Shown: positions 24,873 through 35,308, counted from the stretch's first letter. The stretch is DNA of 53,710 nt from an uncultured Clostridia bacterium (GCA_944381435.1 CALWLD010000016.1:1-53710), one strand, 5' to 3'. The notes: generated from the sequence alone by a model not told the origin. Translations and numbers: made by a program.

Positions 24873-26330
24873 CTATTTAGTAGCTTTCCACTCATCTAAT
24901 TGTTTTTGAGCTTCTGCAATAACTTTATCTATATTTTGAGCTTTTAATTTATCATTTAATTTTGTTAAATATTCATCAATATCAACAGAACCACTGTAAA
25001 TCGTAGCTTTAAATTCTTCCATAACGTTGTTAATAGCTGCAAGCTCGTTTGTTACAGGAGCTGTGTCAAACTTAAAGCCTAATAATGGAGAAGTTTCTGC
25101 ACTGTCGTTAAATGTTTTAAATTCTTCCCATTTAGTTTCAGGCTCTGTATCTAAAGTATAAGTTATAAATAAGTTACCACCGCCAAAATATGGAACAGAA
25201 TAATCTTTAGATTTTTCTGGGTCTAACTTGATAGCGTTTTCGCTACCTTCAACTTTAGTGTAATGTACACCTTCAATACCATAGTTTAATAAGTTTCTTA
25301 AATAAGGGTCTGTATTTAAAAGGTTTAAAAATTCTACAGCTTTTTCTGGGTTTTTAGAGTTTTTAGAAACACCTATCATAGAACCAGTAGTAGAATCGTT
25401 TGTAACTAAACCGTCCATAATAGGGCTAGCTACAACATCATAGCCTAAATCTTTGCTCCATAAAAGCTCAGCATAAGGTTGACCATCACCTTTAGTTACA
25501 AATCTTTTAACAGATTTATTATCTTGAGCTGTAGCAGAATCAGCATTTATATAACCTGCTTGATAATATCTTCTTAAAGTTTGTAAAGTGCTTTGCATTT
25601 TTTCTGTATCAAAAATATTTTTAACAGTTAAGCCTTCATCGCCAATTTCAACACCAACAGGGTTTACAATAAAGTCAAAATATTGAGGTGGAGAGAAACC
25701 TTTTGTAATGTATAAAGGTACCACGTCTGGTTCGTTTTCTTTAATAACTTTTAACCAAGGTTCTAAATCTTCAAGACTGTGTAAATCTTGGTAAGGAATG
25801 TTGTATTTATCTACATATTCTTTAGTGAAAACCCACATAGGCATTGTAGAAATTTCTTTTTGGTTAGGTACAGCATAGATTTTACCATCTATAGTAGCAC
25901 CTTCCCAAAATCTTTGGTCGATAGCATCATACATTGCTTTACCTGTTGTTTCTAAATAAGGTGTTAAATCTAAGAAAGCACCTTTTCTAGCGTTTCCAAG
26001 GTAATCTCCTGCCCAAGAGCAAGTGAAAGCAAGGTCAAATTGCTCACCAGAGTTTATTGTTACATTGATTTTTTGAGTATAATCACCAAAATCGATATAA
26101 GTCATATCAAGGTTTACGCCAATTTTGTCTGCTAAATATTTATTAGCTTCATCTAATACCATTTGTTTATCTTTAGGCTCTGCACCTATAGAATAATATT
26201 TTAATGTTACTATATCACCATTAGATGCACTACCACCATCTGATGAGCTACCACAACCTGTTAAAGCAGTAGCACCAAGCGCTACCGTTAAAGCTAAGGC
26301 TGCAAGTTTTTTCATTTTTTTAAAAATCAT
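24873..26330 (-). CDS. Extracellular solute-binding lipoprotein of a carbohydrate ABC importer (LplA type)
   Basis: A 485-residue lipoprotein: signal peptide with lipobox (LTGC, Cys at about 26) and a Ser/Gly linker, then a family 1 binding-protein fold (TLKYYSIGAEPKDKQMVLDE, then GEQFDLAFTCSWAGDYL) and a DUF3502-like C-terminal region. It should bind the oligosaccharide outside the cell and hand it to the permeases encoded at 29583-31528. Placed between GH38 and GH31 genes and bracketed by stem-loops, so its mRNA may be more abundant than its neighbours'. No ATPase gene is nearby; such importers often share an MsmK-type ATPase encoded elsewhere. Confidence 0.92.
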   Translation of the reverse strand: MIFKKMKKLAALALTVALGATALTGCGSSSDGGSASNGDIVTLKYYSIGAEPKDKQMVLDEANKYLADKIGVNLDMTYIDFGDYTQKINVTINSGEQFDLAFTCSWAGDYLGNARKGAFLDLTPYLETTGKAMYDAIDQRFWEGATIDGKIYAVPNQKEISTMPMWVFTKEYVDKYNIPYQDLHSLEDLEPWLKVIKENEPDVVPLYITKGFSPPQYFDFIVNPVGVEIGDEGLTVKNIFDTEKMQSTLQTLRRYYQAGYINADSATAQDNKSVKRFVTKGDGQPYAELLWSKDLGYDVVASPIMDGLVTNDSTTGSMIGVSKNSKNPEKAVEFLNLLNTDPYLRNLLNYGIEGVHYTKVEGSENAIKLDPEKSKDYSVPYFGGGNLFITYTLDTEPETKWEEFKTFNDSAETSPLLGFKFDTAPVTNELAAINNVMEEFKATIYSGSVDIDEYLTKLNDKLKAQNIDKVIAEAQKQLDEWKATK

Positions 26331-26375
26331 TTCTTACACTCCTTTTAACATTAATAATTTAATATTAATTATTAT

Positions 26376-26410
26376 TCCATTAGGATAAGATAATACTCTA
26401 TCCTAATGGA
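26376..26410 (-). promoter_or_regulatory. Stem-loop ahead of the glycan-binding protein gene
   Basis: TCCATTAGGATA (26376-26387) pairs perfectly with TATCCTAATGGA (26399-26410), 12 bp with an 11-nt loop, in the 100-nt gap between GH38 and the binding-protein gene. No U-run follows, so processing or 5' stabilisation is more likely than termination. Confidence 0.65.
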
Positions 26411-26430
26411 TATATATTAAATTAAAATAA

Positions 26431-29400
26431 TTATTTTAATTTAATTTTAAATGTTTTAATTTCGTAAGGTTTAATTTCAAATGATATTTCTTTACCATTT
26501 GCTTTAACCTCTTCAATGTTTTCTTCCATAAGGTTACATTCGTAAGCTTTTTCAATTTCTTTAAAGAAGCTTAATGTAGCGTTTGTTCTCTTATTGTGGT
26601 ATTCATATACCCTAACAATTAAATCATCGCTATCTTCTGCTTTTTTGATAACCTCTATCATAACGTTTTCTTTGTTTATATCTACAAAGCTAAGCTCTTT
26701 ATCTAAGCTACCGTTATGAGCATCTTCTACTATTGTAACTAATGGGTTATTTAAGTTGTAAGCTTGCATAGCAGTGTTAGCTTCTCTCCAATCACCTGTG
26801 TGAGGGTAGATAGAGTAAGTATAGTAATGTACTTCTTTATCTGCATCTGGGTTAGGGTCACAAGTAGATTTGATAAGAGTTAATCTCATATCACCTTCTA
26901 TAATGTCGTGGCCATATTTAGATTCGTTTAACATAGACACACCAAAACCATCTTCAGATAAATCTGCCCATTTATGACCGCAAACTTCAAATCTAGCTAT
27001 ATCCCAAGTAGTGTTGTTATGTGTAGGTCTTTTTACGTTACCGTATTGTATTTCATAAGTAGCTTCGCTTGTGTTAATATCAATAGGGAAACATACTTTT
27101 AATAATACGTCTTTTTCTTTCCAATCTACAACGTTTTCAAAATCTACTCTTCCAATGTTTTTGTAAACGTGCATATATTGAGTGATAGTAGATGTTAAAA
27201 ACTGTCTTACAATTTTTAAAGTAGCTCTAACAGGGCCGTTTTCTACAACCTCAGCACTTTGTAAATCGTCTACTAACCACATTTTTTCTTTGTAGAAAAT
27301 ATCAATATCCCAGTTATCAAAGCACATAGGTTTATCTTCAAAAGCTTGAAGCTCATTACCTAATCTACCTTCTTTTAATAACTCTCTGTTAGTTTCTTTG
27401 TGCATAAAAGATGTAATGTTAGCTTTATCATCTAAAGTAATTTTAAAGAAATCATTTTCAATGCTAGATTTTGTACAATCTATAGTAGCTTTTTCGCTTT
27501 CTTCATCAACAAGTTTAAATGCTTTATAACCGTTAGCAGGTATGTTTTCTGCAAAGAAAATAACTTTGTTATCTCTTGTCATTTGACAAGGAACTTTATT
27601 TCCGTTTTCATCTAATACAGATACATTTTTAAAGCCTTCTGGCATATCAAATGTAGCAACATCGCTTCTTGTAAAGCCTAAAGTATTGTTTACAACAACG
27701 CTTTTTGCATCTAAGTTAATTCTGTTAGCAAGAGCTTTAATGTTTTGCTCTAAAATGTTGTTACCTTTTTCTAAAAGCTCTTTATATTCCACCTCTGTAA
27801 CATCATATACTTCTTTAATAGAAGAACCTGGGATAATATCGTGGAATTGATTTAAAAGGATAGTTTCCCAAGAGCTGTTAATTTCTTGTTGAGGATAGCT
27901 ATCGCCAAATAACATATTTAATGAGCTTAATTTTTCTAAAGAAGTGTAAAGGTTTTCACATTTTCTGTTATCTCTTTTGTTTCTAGCCATAGAAGTGTAA
28001 GTACCTCTGTGGTATTCAAGATAAAGCTCACCGTTCCATTTTTTAAGCTTTTTGCTATCTTTAACTTTGTTTTCTAATCTTCTAAAGTAATCAAGAGATG
28101 TACCCATTTTAACTTTTGGAGCACCAGGAATACCTTTTGCAAATCTTCTTGCGTTTTCAAGCATTTCTAAAGTAGCGCCACCGCCACCGTCGCCCCAACC
28201 AAATGAGATTAAAACGTCATCGTTAATGTTTTTGTTTTGGTATCTTCTCCAAGCACCCATAACAGCATCTGCTTGTATGTGACCGTTGTAAGTAGTGTTA
28301 AATGATGTTTTAGGCTCACCTGGGTTTGTAGCAGTTATAAAGTGAGTAAATATTTCTGTACCATCAATACCTTTCCACATAAATGTGTCGTTAGGTATTT
28401 TGTTAAATTGGTTCCAAGAAATTTTTGTAGTCATAAAGTAGTTAATACCAGATTTTTTAAGGATTTGAGGTAACGCTGCTGAATAACCAAAAACGTCAGG
28501 TAACCATAAAATTTCGTTATCTACGTTAAATTCTTCTTTAAAGAATCTTTTACCGTGTAAAATTTGTCTAACTAAAGATTCACCAGATGTAACGTTACAG
28601 TCTGCCTCAAGCCACATAGCACCTTCTGTTTCCCAAACGCCTTCTTTAACTTTTTCTTTAACTTTTTCGTAAACTTTTGGGTGGTCTTCTTTTAAGAATT
28701 TGTATAATTGTGGTTGAGAAGACATAAATATATATTCTGGATATTCTTCCATAAGTTTTAAAACAGTAGAGAAGCTTCTTGCAACTTTTTCTCTTGTTTG
28801 AGCAACAGTCCAAAGCCAAGCTACGTCAATGTGTGTATGACCTACGCAAGTTGCTATGCAATCTTCGTGTCCGCAAAGCTCACCATAGAATTTTTCATTT
28901 AAAAATTCATTAGCTTTTTTAACACTTTCGTGATACATTTCACTTTTTGGTTGTCTTAAATCAATTAAATTACAAGCTTCTGTTAAAACTGTAATCATAT
29001 CTATTCTTCTTTTGTCGTTTTCATCTAGCTCTTTACATACATCAGCAGGTACTTTCATATTAAAGTAAAGCTCTCTTGATGCCATATCTATAACAACAAG
29101 TTTACCGTGTAATGTAGCTAATTTATCAGATAACATACCTGCATAAGCGTGTAAATCTATTTCGTATTTAGTGCCAGCAACAGCATTATGTGATAAAATA
29201 ACTTCTCTATGGTTCATATCTAAACCTTGGATATGCTCACCATTTACATATAAGATAAATTGAGGGTTTGTTGCGTCCCAACCTTCGTTAAATGTATGGA
29301 AGTTAAGAGCAATAGTTTTACCTTCAAATTCTTTAGGCACTTCAACGCTACATTTAAACCAACCGTGTTTATCTCTACCGCCCCATAAATCGCCTGTTTT

Positions 29401-29559
29401 AAATTCTCTAAATTCGTTTTCATCAACAGTTTTAATGTTATCTATATTGTGGTAGTTACCATCAATATATTTGTAATTTTCTAAAGGAATTTCTTGGTTG
29501 TAAACATTTTTTGCAATATGTTCACAAGTTTTGTTAATTCTTTCTAATAAATAATACAT
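26431..29559 (-). CDS. GH38 family alpha-mannosidase
   Basis: A 1042-residue GH38 enzyme with zinc-site motif GHTHIDVAWLW, nucleophile Asp355 in WLPDVFGYSAALPQIL, a three-helix middle domain (NQFHDIIPGSSIKEVYD) and a large C-terminal beta-sandwich region. It removes alpha-linked mannose from oligosaccharides. No signal peptide, so it works in the cytoplasm on imported glycan. It lies 23 nt after the second permease gene in the same operon. Full length for bacterial GH38. Confidence 0.95.
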   Translation of the reverse strand: MYYLLERINKTCEHIAKNVYNQEIPLENYKYIDGNYHNIDNIKTVDENEFREFKTGDLWGGRDKHGWFKCSVEVPKEFEGKTIALNFHTFNEGWDATNPQFILYVNGEHIQGLDMNHREVILSHNAVAGTKYEIDLHAYAGMLSDKLATLHGKLVVIDMASRELYFNMKVPADVCKELDENDKRRIDMITVLTEACNLIDLRQPKSEMYHESVKKANEFLNEKFYGELCGHEDCIATCVGHTHIDVAWLWTVAQTREKVARSFSTVLKLMEEYPEYIFMSSQPQLYKFLKEDHPKVYEKVKEKVKEGVWETEGAMWLEADCNVTSGESLVRQILHGKRFFKEEFNVDNEILWLPDVFGYSAALPQILKKSGINYFMTTKISWNQFNKIPNDTFMWKGIDGTEIFTHFITATNPGEPKTSFNTTYNGHIQADAVMGAWRRYQNKNINDDVLISFGWGDGGGGATLEMLENARRFAKGIPGAPKVKMGTSLDYFRRLENKVKDSKKLKKWNGELYLEYHRGTYTSMARNKRDNRKCENLYTSLEKLSSLNMLFGDSYPQQEINSSWETILLNQFHDIIPGSSIKEVYDVTEVEYKELLEKGNNILEQNIKALANRINLDAKSVVVNNTLGFTRSDVATFDMPEGFKNVSVLDENGNKVPCQMTRDNKVIFFAENIPANGYKAFKLVDEESEKATIDCTKSSIENDFFKITLDDKANITSFMHKETNRELLKEGRLGNELQAFEDKPMCFDNWDIDIFYKEKMWLVDDLQSAEVVENGPVRATLKIVRQFLTSTITQYMHVYKNIGRVDFENVVDWKEKDVLLKVCFPIDINTSEATYEIQYGNVKRPTHNNTTWDIARFEVCGHKWADLSEDGFGVSMLNESKYGHDIIEGDMRLTLIKSTCDPNPDADKEVHYYTYSIYPHTGDWREANTAMQAYNLNNPLVTIVEDAHNGSLDKELSFVDINKENVMIEVIKKAEDSDDLIVRVYEYHNKRTNATLSFFKEIEKAYECNLMEENIEEVKANGKEISFEIKPYEIKTFKIKLK

Positions 29560-29582
29560 AGTTTTTCTCCTTCTTTAAAATA

Positions 29583-30542
29583 TTATTCTTTAACAGCACC
29601 TATTGTTAAACCATTTACAAAGTATTTTTGGAAAAATGGATAAGCAAACATAATAGGTAATGTAGTTATAACAACTATTGCCATTTTTAAAGTTTCTGTA
29701 GGCATATTTTTAGAAGCCTCTATAGCGCTTGCACCTATGCTAGATGCGTTTTTAACTAAAAACTCCATAGATGTTTCTATTTTAATAAGCATATATTGAA
29801 GAGGTATTAAGTTTGGTTTTTCTATATATAACATAGCGTTAAACCAATCGTTCCAATAAGCAAGGGTTAAGAAAAGCCCTATTGTTGCAATACCAGGTAT
29901 TGCTATAGGTAAAACTATTTTAATAAATAGCTTTAATTCGCTTGCACCATCTATCCTAGCAGATTCTATAACTGCCTCTGGTACAGATGTTCTAAAGAAA
30001 GTTCTTAAAATAATTATATTAAATGAGCTTACACAAAGAGGTAATATCAAAGCTAATATATTATTTTTAAGCCCTAAAAAGTTTACCATAACTAAATATG
30101 ATGATACCATACCACCTGAGAAAAGCATAGGTATGAAAATAAGCTTTGTAAAAAATTTTCTATAAGTAAAGCTTCTTCTTGATAAAGCATAAGCGTAAGT
30201 AGACATTATTATAAGGCCTAATAAAGTACCGCTTATTGTAACAAAAATACTAACGCCATAAGCTCTTAATATATCACTACCTGATGATAAAATATGTTTA
30301 TAAGCCTCAAAGCTTATTTCTTCAGGTATAAATCTATAACCGTTCATTTTTAAGGCTTCTTCGCTAGTTAAAGAAATGATAATAACGAATATAAAAGGAA
30401 CAACACAAGCTAAAGCTAATAACAAGAACAATAAGCCTATTAAAAAGTTTACAGGCTTAGAAACTCTGTTAAATCTGCTTTCAGATTCCATTTCTTCCAT
30501 ATTTTTAGCCTTTTTAGGTTTTTTCTCTATTTTAGTCGACAC
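29583..30542 (-). CDS. Carbohydrate ABC permease (LplC/YtcP-like)
   Basis: A 319-residue MalG-type inner-membrane permease with six helices. The EAA coupling loop is SARIDGASELKLFIKIVLPI. A charged N-terminal tail (KIEKKPKKAKNMEEMESE) precedes the first helix. It pairs with the LplB-like permease encoded 17 nt upstream and the binding protein at 24873. Confidence 0.93.
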   Translation of the reverse strand: MSTKIEKKPKKAKNMEEMESESRFNRVSKPVNFLIGLLFLLLALACVVPFIFVIIISLTSEEALKMNGYRFIPEEISFEAYKHILSSGSDILRAYGVSIFVTISGTLLGLIIMSTYAYALSRRSFTYRKFFTKLIFIPMLFSGGMVSSYLVMVNFLGLKNNILALILPLCVSSFNIIILRTFFRTSVPEAVIESARIDGASELKLFIKIVLPIAIPGIATIGLFLTLAYWNDWFNAMLYIEKPNLIPLQYMLIKIETSMEFLVKNASSIGASAIEASKNMPTETLKMAIVVITTLPIMFAYPFFQKYFVNGLTIGAVKE

Positions 30543-30559
30543 AAAATTTACCCCCTATC

Positions 30560-31528
30560 CTAAAAGAATGCGTTTTCGTTATCTACTTTTCTAACAATGC
30601 CGTTAGTTACAAGTATTAAAACTAAACCTACAATAGATTGATATAAAGCTGCAGCCGAGCTCATACCGATGTTACCTAAGTTTATTAAAGCTCTATAAAC
30701 ATAAGTATCAATAACGTTTGTAACAGGGTATAAAGCACCAGAATCTTTTGGTAATTGATAGAATAAACCAAAGTCTGACCTAAACATACCACCAACTGCG
30801 TTAATAAACATAATTATAAGAACAGGTTTTAATAAAGGTATTGTAATGCTTTTTATTTGTTGCCATTTAGATGCACCATCTACAAGAGCAGCCTCATAGT
30901 AAGTTTTATCTATACCGCATATAGATGCTAAATAAACTACTGTACCATAACCAACGCCTTTCCATTGGCTCATAAAGATAATTATAAAAGGCCAATATTT
31001 AGCTTCTGTATACCAAGACACGCTTTCCATACCTAAGTTTTGTCTTATGCTGTTTAAATAACCTTTATCAGGGCTTAAGAAAGCATATAAACAATAGCTA
31101 ACTACAACCCAAGATAAGAAATAAGGTAAAAACATAGAAGTTTGAAAATATTTAGATAATTTTTTGTTATGTAACTCTTTAAGTAAAATGGCTAGAGTTA
31201 CAGGTAAAACTATACCTAATACGATAAATACTATATTATACAAAATAGTATTTCTTGTAATAAGCCAAGCATCGCTTGATGAAAATAAAAACTTAAAGTT
31301 ATCAAATCCTACAAAAGGACTTTTTATTAAGCTTTCTAAAAAGCCACCGTGTATCTGCCAGTTTTTAAAAGCTATCAAAACCCCAAACATAGGTAAATAA
31401 GCAAATATTAAAAACCATATTGTACCTGGCAAAGTTAAAAATAATAATTCTTTGTTTCTGTTTAAACTTTTAAGAAAAGAGCTATTATTTTTTTTAGCTT
31501 TAGGCTTTTTCTCTTTTTTATTTTGCAT
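30560..31528 (-). CDS. Carbohydrate ABC permease (LplB/YtrP-like)
   Basis: A 322-residue MalF-type permease with the EAA loop AALVDGASKWQQIKSITIPL and a Lys/Asn-rich N-terminal tail. First gene of the minus-strand glycan operon. SD AGGAGG precedes the ATG. Upstream (31529-31764) is the 236-nt gap that must hold the operon promoter; I could not fix a convincing -35/-10 pair there. Confidence 0.93.
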   Translation of the reverse strand: MQNKKEKKPKAKKNNSSFLKSLNRNKELLFLTLPGTIWFLIFAYLPMFGVLIAFKNWQIHGGFLESLIKSPFVGFDNFKFLFSSSDAWLITRNTILYNIVFIVLGIVLPVTLAILLKELHNKKLSKYFQTSMFLPYFLSWVVVSYCLYAFLSPDKGYLNSIRQNLGMESVSWYTEAKYWPFIIIFMSQWKGVGYGTVVYLASICGIDKTYYEAALVDGASKWQQIKSITIPLLKPVLIIMFINAVGGMFRSDFGLFYQLPKDSGALYPVTNVIDTYVYRALINLGNIGMSSAAALYQSIVGLVLILVTNGIVRKVDNENAFF

Positions 31529-31764
31529 CTTTAGTTCCTCCTAGTAAAATCTATTGCTATTTTTAATATTTTTATTAATTAACCATAACATAGTTGTTTA
31601 TTAATTTATAGTTGACTTTTTTTAGTTTTATTGTACAAATTTTATATTGTTATAACTTTTTTTTAATATAAATTTAACCTCAAAAAATGTATACAATTTT
31701 CACTTTCCTTTTTTGTGAATTATGTATATGTTTTTAGGTTATGGTTTTTTATGCAATTTTACTA

Positions 31765-33249
31765 TTAATAGTCTTGTAGTTCTCTTAGGGTAGCAGGCGT
31801 TACCCCATAGTACTTTTTAAATTTTCTATAAAAATAGCTTGTATCTAGGTATCCAACTTCTTTTGATATATCACTTATTTTTTTGTTTGTGTTTAATATC
31901 AAATCTTTAGCTACAGAGTTTCTTATTTTGTTAAGATAATCTGAAAACTGTATGCCTATTTCCTTTGTAAAAACTTGTCCTAAATAAGATGTGTTTACAT
32001 TATATTCTAATGCAAGGCTTTTAAGGCTTAAATCTTTGTTGTAGTTTTCGTTTACACATTTTACAATCCTTCTAACGATAGGGCTTAGCTTTATGCTTTC
32101 ATCTGCAATATGGTCTATAAGATAGACTAACTTATGCTTTAAATATGTTTTTATATCATCTAATGTGGTAAAATTTAAAACATTTATTATGGTGCTACCT
32201 AAAACATCTGCATTTTCATTATCTATTTTAAATTTAGCCTTTAAATTATCGTATAATATTAAAACTTTGGTAGCAAAATCATATATATTTTGAGGTGTTA
32301 GCTTATCATTATCTAATATTTCATCTATATATTTGTTAATGCCCTTTTTATCGTTATCTATTATTAGCCTATTTATTTCGTTTAGCTCATTTTCAAAATG
32401 CATTTCTATGTCGCTTAGTAAATCTTCTTTTGTAAGGCACTTGTTAAATCCTGATATTAATATGTTCTTTTTAACTATATTGCTAGTTTTAAAGCTTTTT
32501 CCAAGAAGATTAACATCTTCTACAATATCACCTACGGCTATTAATACGTCATAGCCATATTTTGTTTTTATATCCTCTAATATTTGTTCATAAAAATGCT
32601 TTATTTCTTTAATGGTTGTGTTTTTATCAAAGCTGTTAACTAAAATAAGGTTGCCGTAGTCATCATATAAAACTTCTGTTTTTTCTATGTATTTAAAATC
32701 TATTGTTGTAAAGCCTTCTTTTATTAAAAGTATGCTTGTAACATATAAGCTATTGTCCATATTTATCTTTATTTTTTCTTTACTGTTTATTAAGTCTTGC
32801 TTTGTTGCAATGTTATTTAATATACCTTTAAATATGGTATCTTTTTTAAGATTAATTTTTTTACTGCTTTTAGCCTCATCTAGCTTTAATACTATTTCTT
32901 TTAAAACTTTTGTAAGTTCATCTTCATCTATAGGCTTTAATATATAAGCCTCCACACCTATAGATATGGCAGCCTTTGCATAGTTAAATTCTTCATACCC
33001 ACTTAGAATAATAAACTTAGTGTTTTCGTTTATATCTTTTATTTGGCTTAATAAATCTATACCGTTTACAAGGGGCATATTAATATCTGTTATTACAATA
33101 TCTACAGGATTTTTTCTAAATTTATCTAAAGCTTGTTTGCCGTTTTCTGCCGTATCTAAAACTGTTATGTTTAGCTTTTCCCAGTCTATAATGTTTTTAA
33201 GCCCTTCAGTTATTAGGTTTTCATCATCTACAAGCATTGCTTTATACAT
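31765..33249 (-). CDS. AraC-type response regulator (YesN-like)
   Basis: A 494-residue transcription factor. Receiver domain (1-120; MLVDDENLITEGLKNIIDW, phosphoacceptor Asp55 in IVITDINMP, Lys in AYILKPIDEDE), a ~250-residue middle region, and a C-terminal AraC DNA-binding domain (~395-490; LALEYNVNTSYLGQVFTKE, then GYLDTSYFYRKFKKYYGVTP). It is two bases downstream of its kinase and next to the glycan operon, which it most likely activates when the sugar is sensed. Confidence 0.95.
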   Translation of the reverse strand: MYKAMLVDDENLITEGLKNIIDWEKLNITVLDTAENGKQALDKFRKNPVDIVITDINMPLVNGIDLLSQIKDINENTKFIILSGYEEFNYAKAAISIGVEAYILKPIDEDELTKVLKEIVLKLDEAKSSKKINLKKDTIFKGILNNIATKQDLINSKEKIKINMDNSLYVTSILLIKEGFTTIDFKYIEKTEVLYDDYGNLILVNSFDKNTTIKEIKHFYEQILEDIKTKYGYDVLIAVGDIVEDVNLLGKSFKTSNIVKKNILISGFNKCLTKEDLLSDIEMHFENELNEINRLIIDNDKKGINKYIDEILDNDKLTPQNIYDFATKVLILYDNLKAKFKIDNENADVLGSTIINVLNFTTLDDIKTYLKHKLVYLIDHIADESIKLSPIVRRIVKCVNENYNKDLSLKSLALEYNVNTSYLGQVFTKEIGIQFSDYLNKIRNSVAKDLILNTNKKISDISKEVGYLDTSYFYRKFKKYYGVTPATLRELQDY

Positions 33250-33251
33250 AA

Positions 33252-34970
33252 TTAACTCCTTTCTTCTATATATGGTAGCTTTATAGTTATTTTTGTGCCT
33301 ATGCCCTCTTGGCTATCAATTTCTAGCCCATACTCGCTTCCATATTTTATTTTTATCCTTTGGTCTACGTTTAAGATGCCAACCATCTGGCTATCATTTT
33401 CTTTATTTTTTATTTTTTCTTTTAAATCTATAAGCTTATCTTTAGGTATGCCTCTTCCGTTATCTTCTATTGTGATAATTATAAAACCTTTTATATGTTT
33501 TATTTTTATAAGCATTTTGTTATCATCGCTTTCAAGCCTTATACCGTGCACAAAATAGTTTTCCACTAAAGGCTGTAGCACAAACTTTATTATTTCTTTT
33601 TCTAACAAATCTTCTTCACATTCTACGTTATATAGTATTTTATTTGCATACCTAAATTTATAAAGCTCTAAAAATTTATCACAATATTCTATTTCACTTT
33701 TTATAGTTATTATATCTTTTTCTTTTAGCTGGCTTCTAAAAATATGTGCAAGTATATAAATCATTCTAGCAACTTCTTTATCGCTATTTATAATAGCTTT
33801 CATACGTATGCTTTCTAAAGTGTTGTATAAAAAATGAGGGTTTATACTATTTTGCAATGTTTTCATTTCAGCATTTTTTTCATTTATTTTAGATATGTAA
33901 TATTTGTTTATGTATTCTTCTAGGTTATCGCACATTTTATTAAAGTTTTTACAAATAATGCTTATTTCATCTTTTTCGTGTTGTACATCATAAGGTATCC
34001 TTTTTAGCTTATCATCTATGTTTATATCACTCATAGTATCTAATATAACATTAAGCCTGTTATTTAGCTTTTTAAGACGCTTAAATATAAATATTTCTGA
34101 TGCTATCAAAAATATTATGTTTATTATTACAATGTAAAGTATTAAGCTTTTATCTTTTATAATAAATGAGCTATTTTCTATAGTTCCTAAAACTATTATA
34201 TCGTTTGATAGCTCTACTGTATTTATGTTTCCTTTGTTGCCATTTAAAAGAGCCGTTACATCTAGCACATCTGTTTCTTGGTTTTCGATGTTTTTCTTTG
34301 AATCGTATAAAATTAATCCATTTTGCTTTAAAACTAAAAGCCTAAAATATTTATCGTATTGTTCTATGGCTTTATCTATTTCTTTTTTATTAAACTTAAA
34401 TATTGCAATCCCTTCTATCTCTAGGTTTAAAGGGTTGTTTATATTTCTTATATATAATATTTCCTGTTCTTCTCCTGTGCTTTGTAAAAAGCCTTGGTTT
34501 AGCTCAATATCTGAAAACCTTTTTTCTTTTATCTGGTTTTTTCTATCAAATAAATAAGATACATTGTTATTGTAAGATACAAGCTCTATACTTTCTATTA
34601 GCTCATTTCTTTTAAAACTATTTCTTATTAAATATTCTATACCTTTATAGTAACTATCGTCGCTTTCATAAAATTTATCTAGCTTGTTTTTAAGATAAGC
34701 ATTTAAGTCGTTATTTAAAAAATATATAGTATCGCTAATAATCTCATCGTCGCTATAAAGCTCTGACATAAAGGTTGTTATAAAGTTTTCTGTATTTTTA
34801 AAAAGCTCAGAAACATTATTTACCATACGTTTATTCACTTGCATATCATATTGTAAATCTTTTTGTTGTATATTTTTAAAAACAACGAAATTTATAACAA
34901 AAATAAAGCTAAATATAATAATGTTATAGCTTATCATAAGCTTTTTATAAAAAATAGTTCTTTTTTTCAT
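33252..34970 (-). CDS. Sensor histidine kinase (YesM-like)
   Basis: A 572-residue membrane kinase. Membrane helix 1 (~13-32), extracytoplasmic sensor (~33-275), helix 2 (~278-298), HAMP (~300-355), a His_kinase domain with phosphorylatable His379 in NPHFLYNTLES, and an ATPase domain with N-box VENYFVHGI and G-boxes EDNGRGIP and GIGTKITIKLP. It probably senses the glycan or its loaded binding protein and phosphorylates the YesN-like regulator encoded next. Confidence 0.95.
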   Translation of the reverse strand: MKKRTIFYKKLMISYNIIIFSFIFVINFVVFKNIQQKDLQYDMQVNKRMVNNVSELFKNTENFITTFMSELYSDDEIISDTIYFLNNDLNAYLKNKLDKFYESDDSYYKGIEYLIRNSFKRNELIESIELVSYNNNVSYLFDRKNQIKEKRFSDIELNQGFLQSTGEEQEILYIRNINNPLNLEIEGIAIFKFNKKEIDKAIEQYDKYFRLLVLKQNGLILYDSKKNIENQETDVLDVTALLNGNKGNINTVELSNDIIVLGTIENSSFIIKDKSLILYIVIINIIFLIASEIFIFKRLKKLNNRLNVILDTMSDINIDDKLKRIPYDVQHEKDEISIICKNFNKMCDNLEEYINKYYISKINEKNAEMKTLQNSINPHFLYNTLESIRMKAIINSDKEVARMIYILAHIFRSQLKEKDIITIKSEIEYCDKFLELYKFRYANKILYNVECEEDLLEKEIIKFVLQPLVENYFVHGIRLESDDNKMLIKIKHIKGFIIITIEDNGRGIPKDKLIDLKEKIKNKENDSQMVGILNVDQRIKIKYGSEYGLEIDSQEGIGTKITIKLPYIEERS

Positions 34971-35014
34971 AGCTAAATACCTTTCAAATTAACAAATTAA
35001 CCATATTATACACC

Positions 35015-35308
35015 TTATTTATCTAGTTTACAATTTTTCTTAAAATAAAAATATATAGATATAAAAATAAAAAAAGGTATAAGAGAAATTAATAACACAA
35101 TCAAAATATCTAATATTAAATAAATAATAGAACCATCTATTGTATCTATAGTAGGTAATAATATTACCAAAGAGCTAAGAGCAGGTGCTATAACGCTAAC
35201 TAAAGAAAGAAGAGGTATTATTAACCCTAGCTTATGGTTGGTTGCTTTTTTACATATAAAAACTTGTAATATGGTAGCTATAATAACTAAAATAATAAAA
35301 TATATCAT
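35015..35308 (-). CDS. Small membrane protein, paralogue of the upstream gene
   Basis: 97 residues, three hydrophobic helices: N-terminal (YFIILVIIATILQVFICKKA), middle (~30-52) and C-terminal (~65-88), ending in a Lys-rich tail. The CKKATNHKLGLIIPLLS segment matches CKNAKNKKLGLILPIGS in the next gene, so the two are tandem duplicates. Overlaps that gene's stop by 4 nt. Function unknown; subunits of a small hetero-oligomer are possible. Confidence 0.65.
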   Translation of the reverse strand: MIYFIILVIIATILQVFICKKATNHKLGLIIPLLSLVSVIAPALSSLVILLPTIDTIDGSIIYLILDILIVLLISLIPFFIFISIYFYFKKNCKLDK

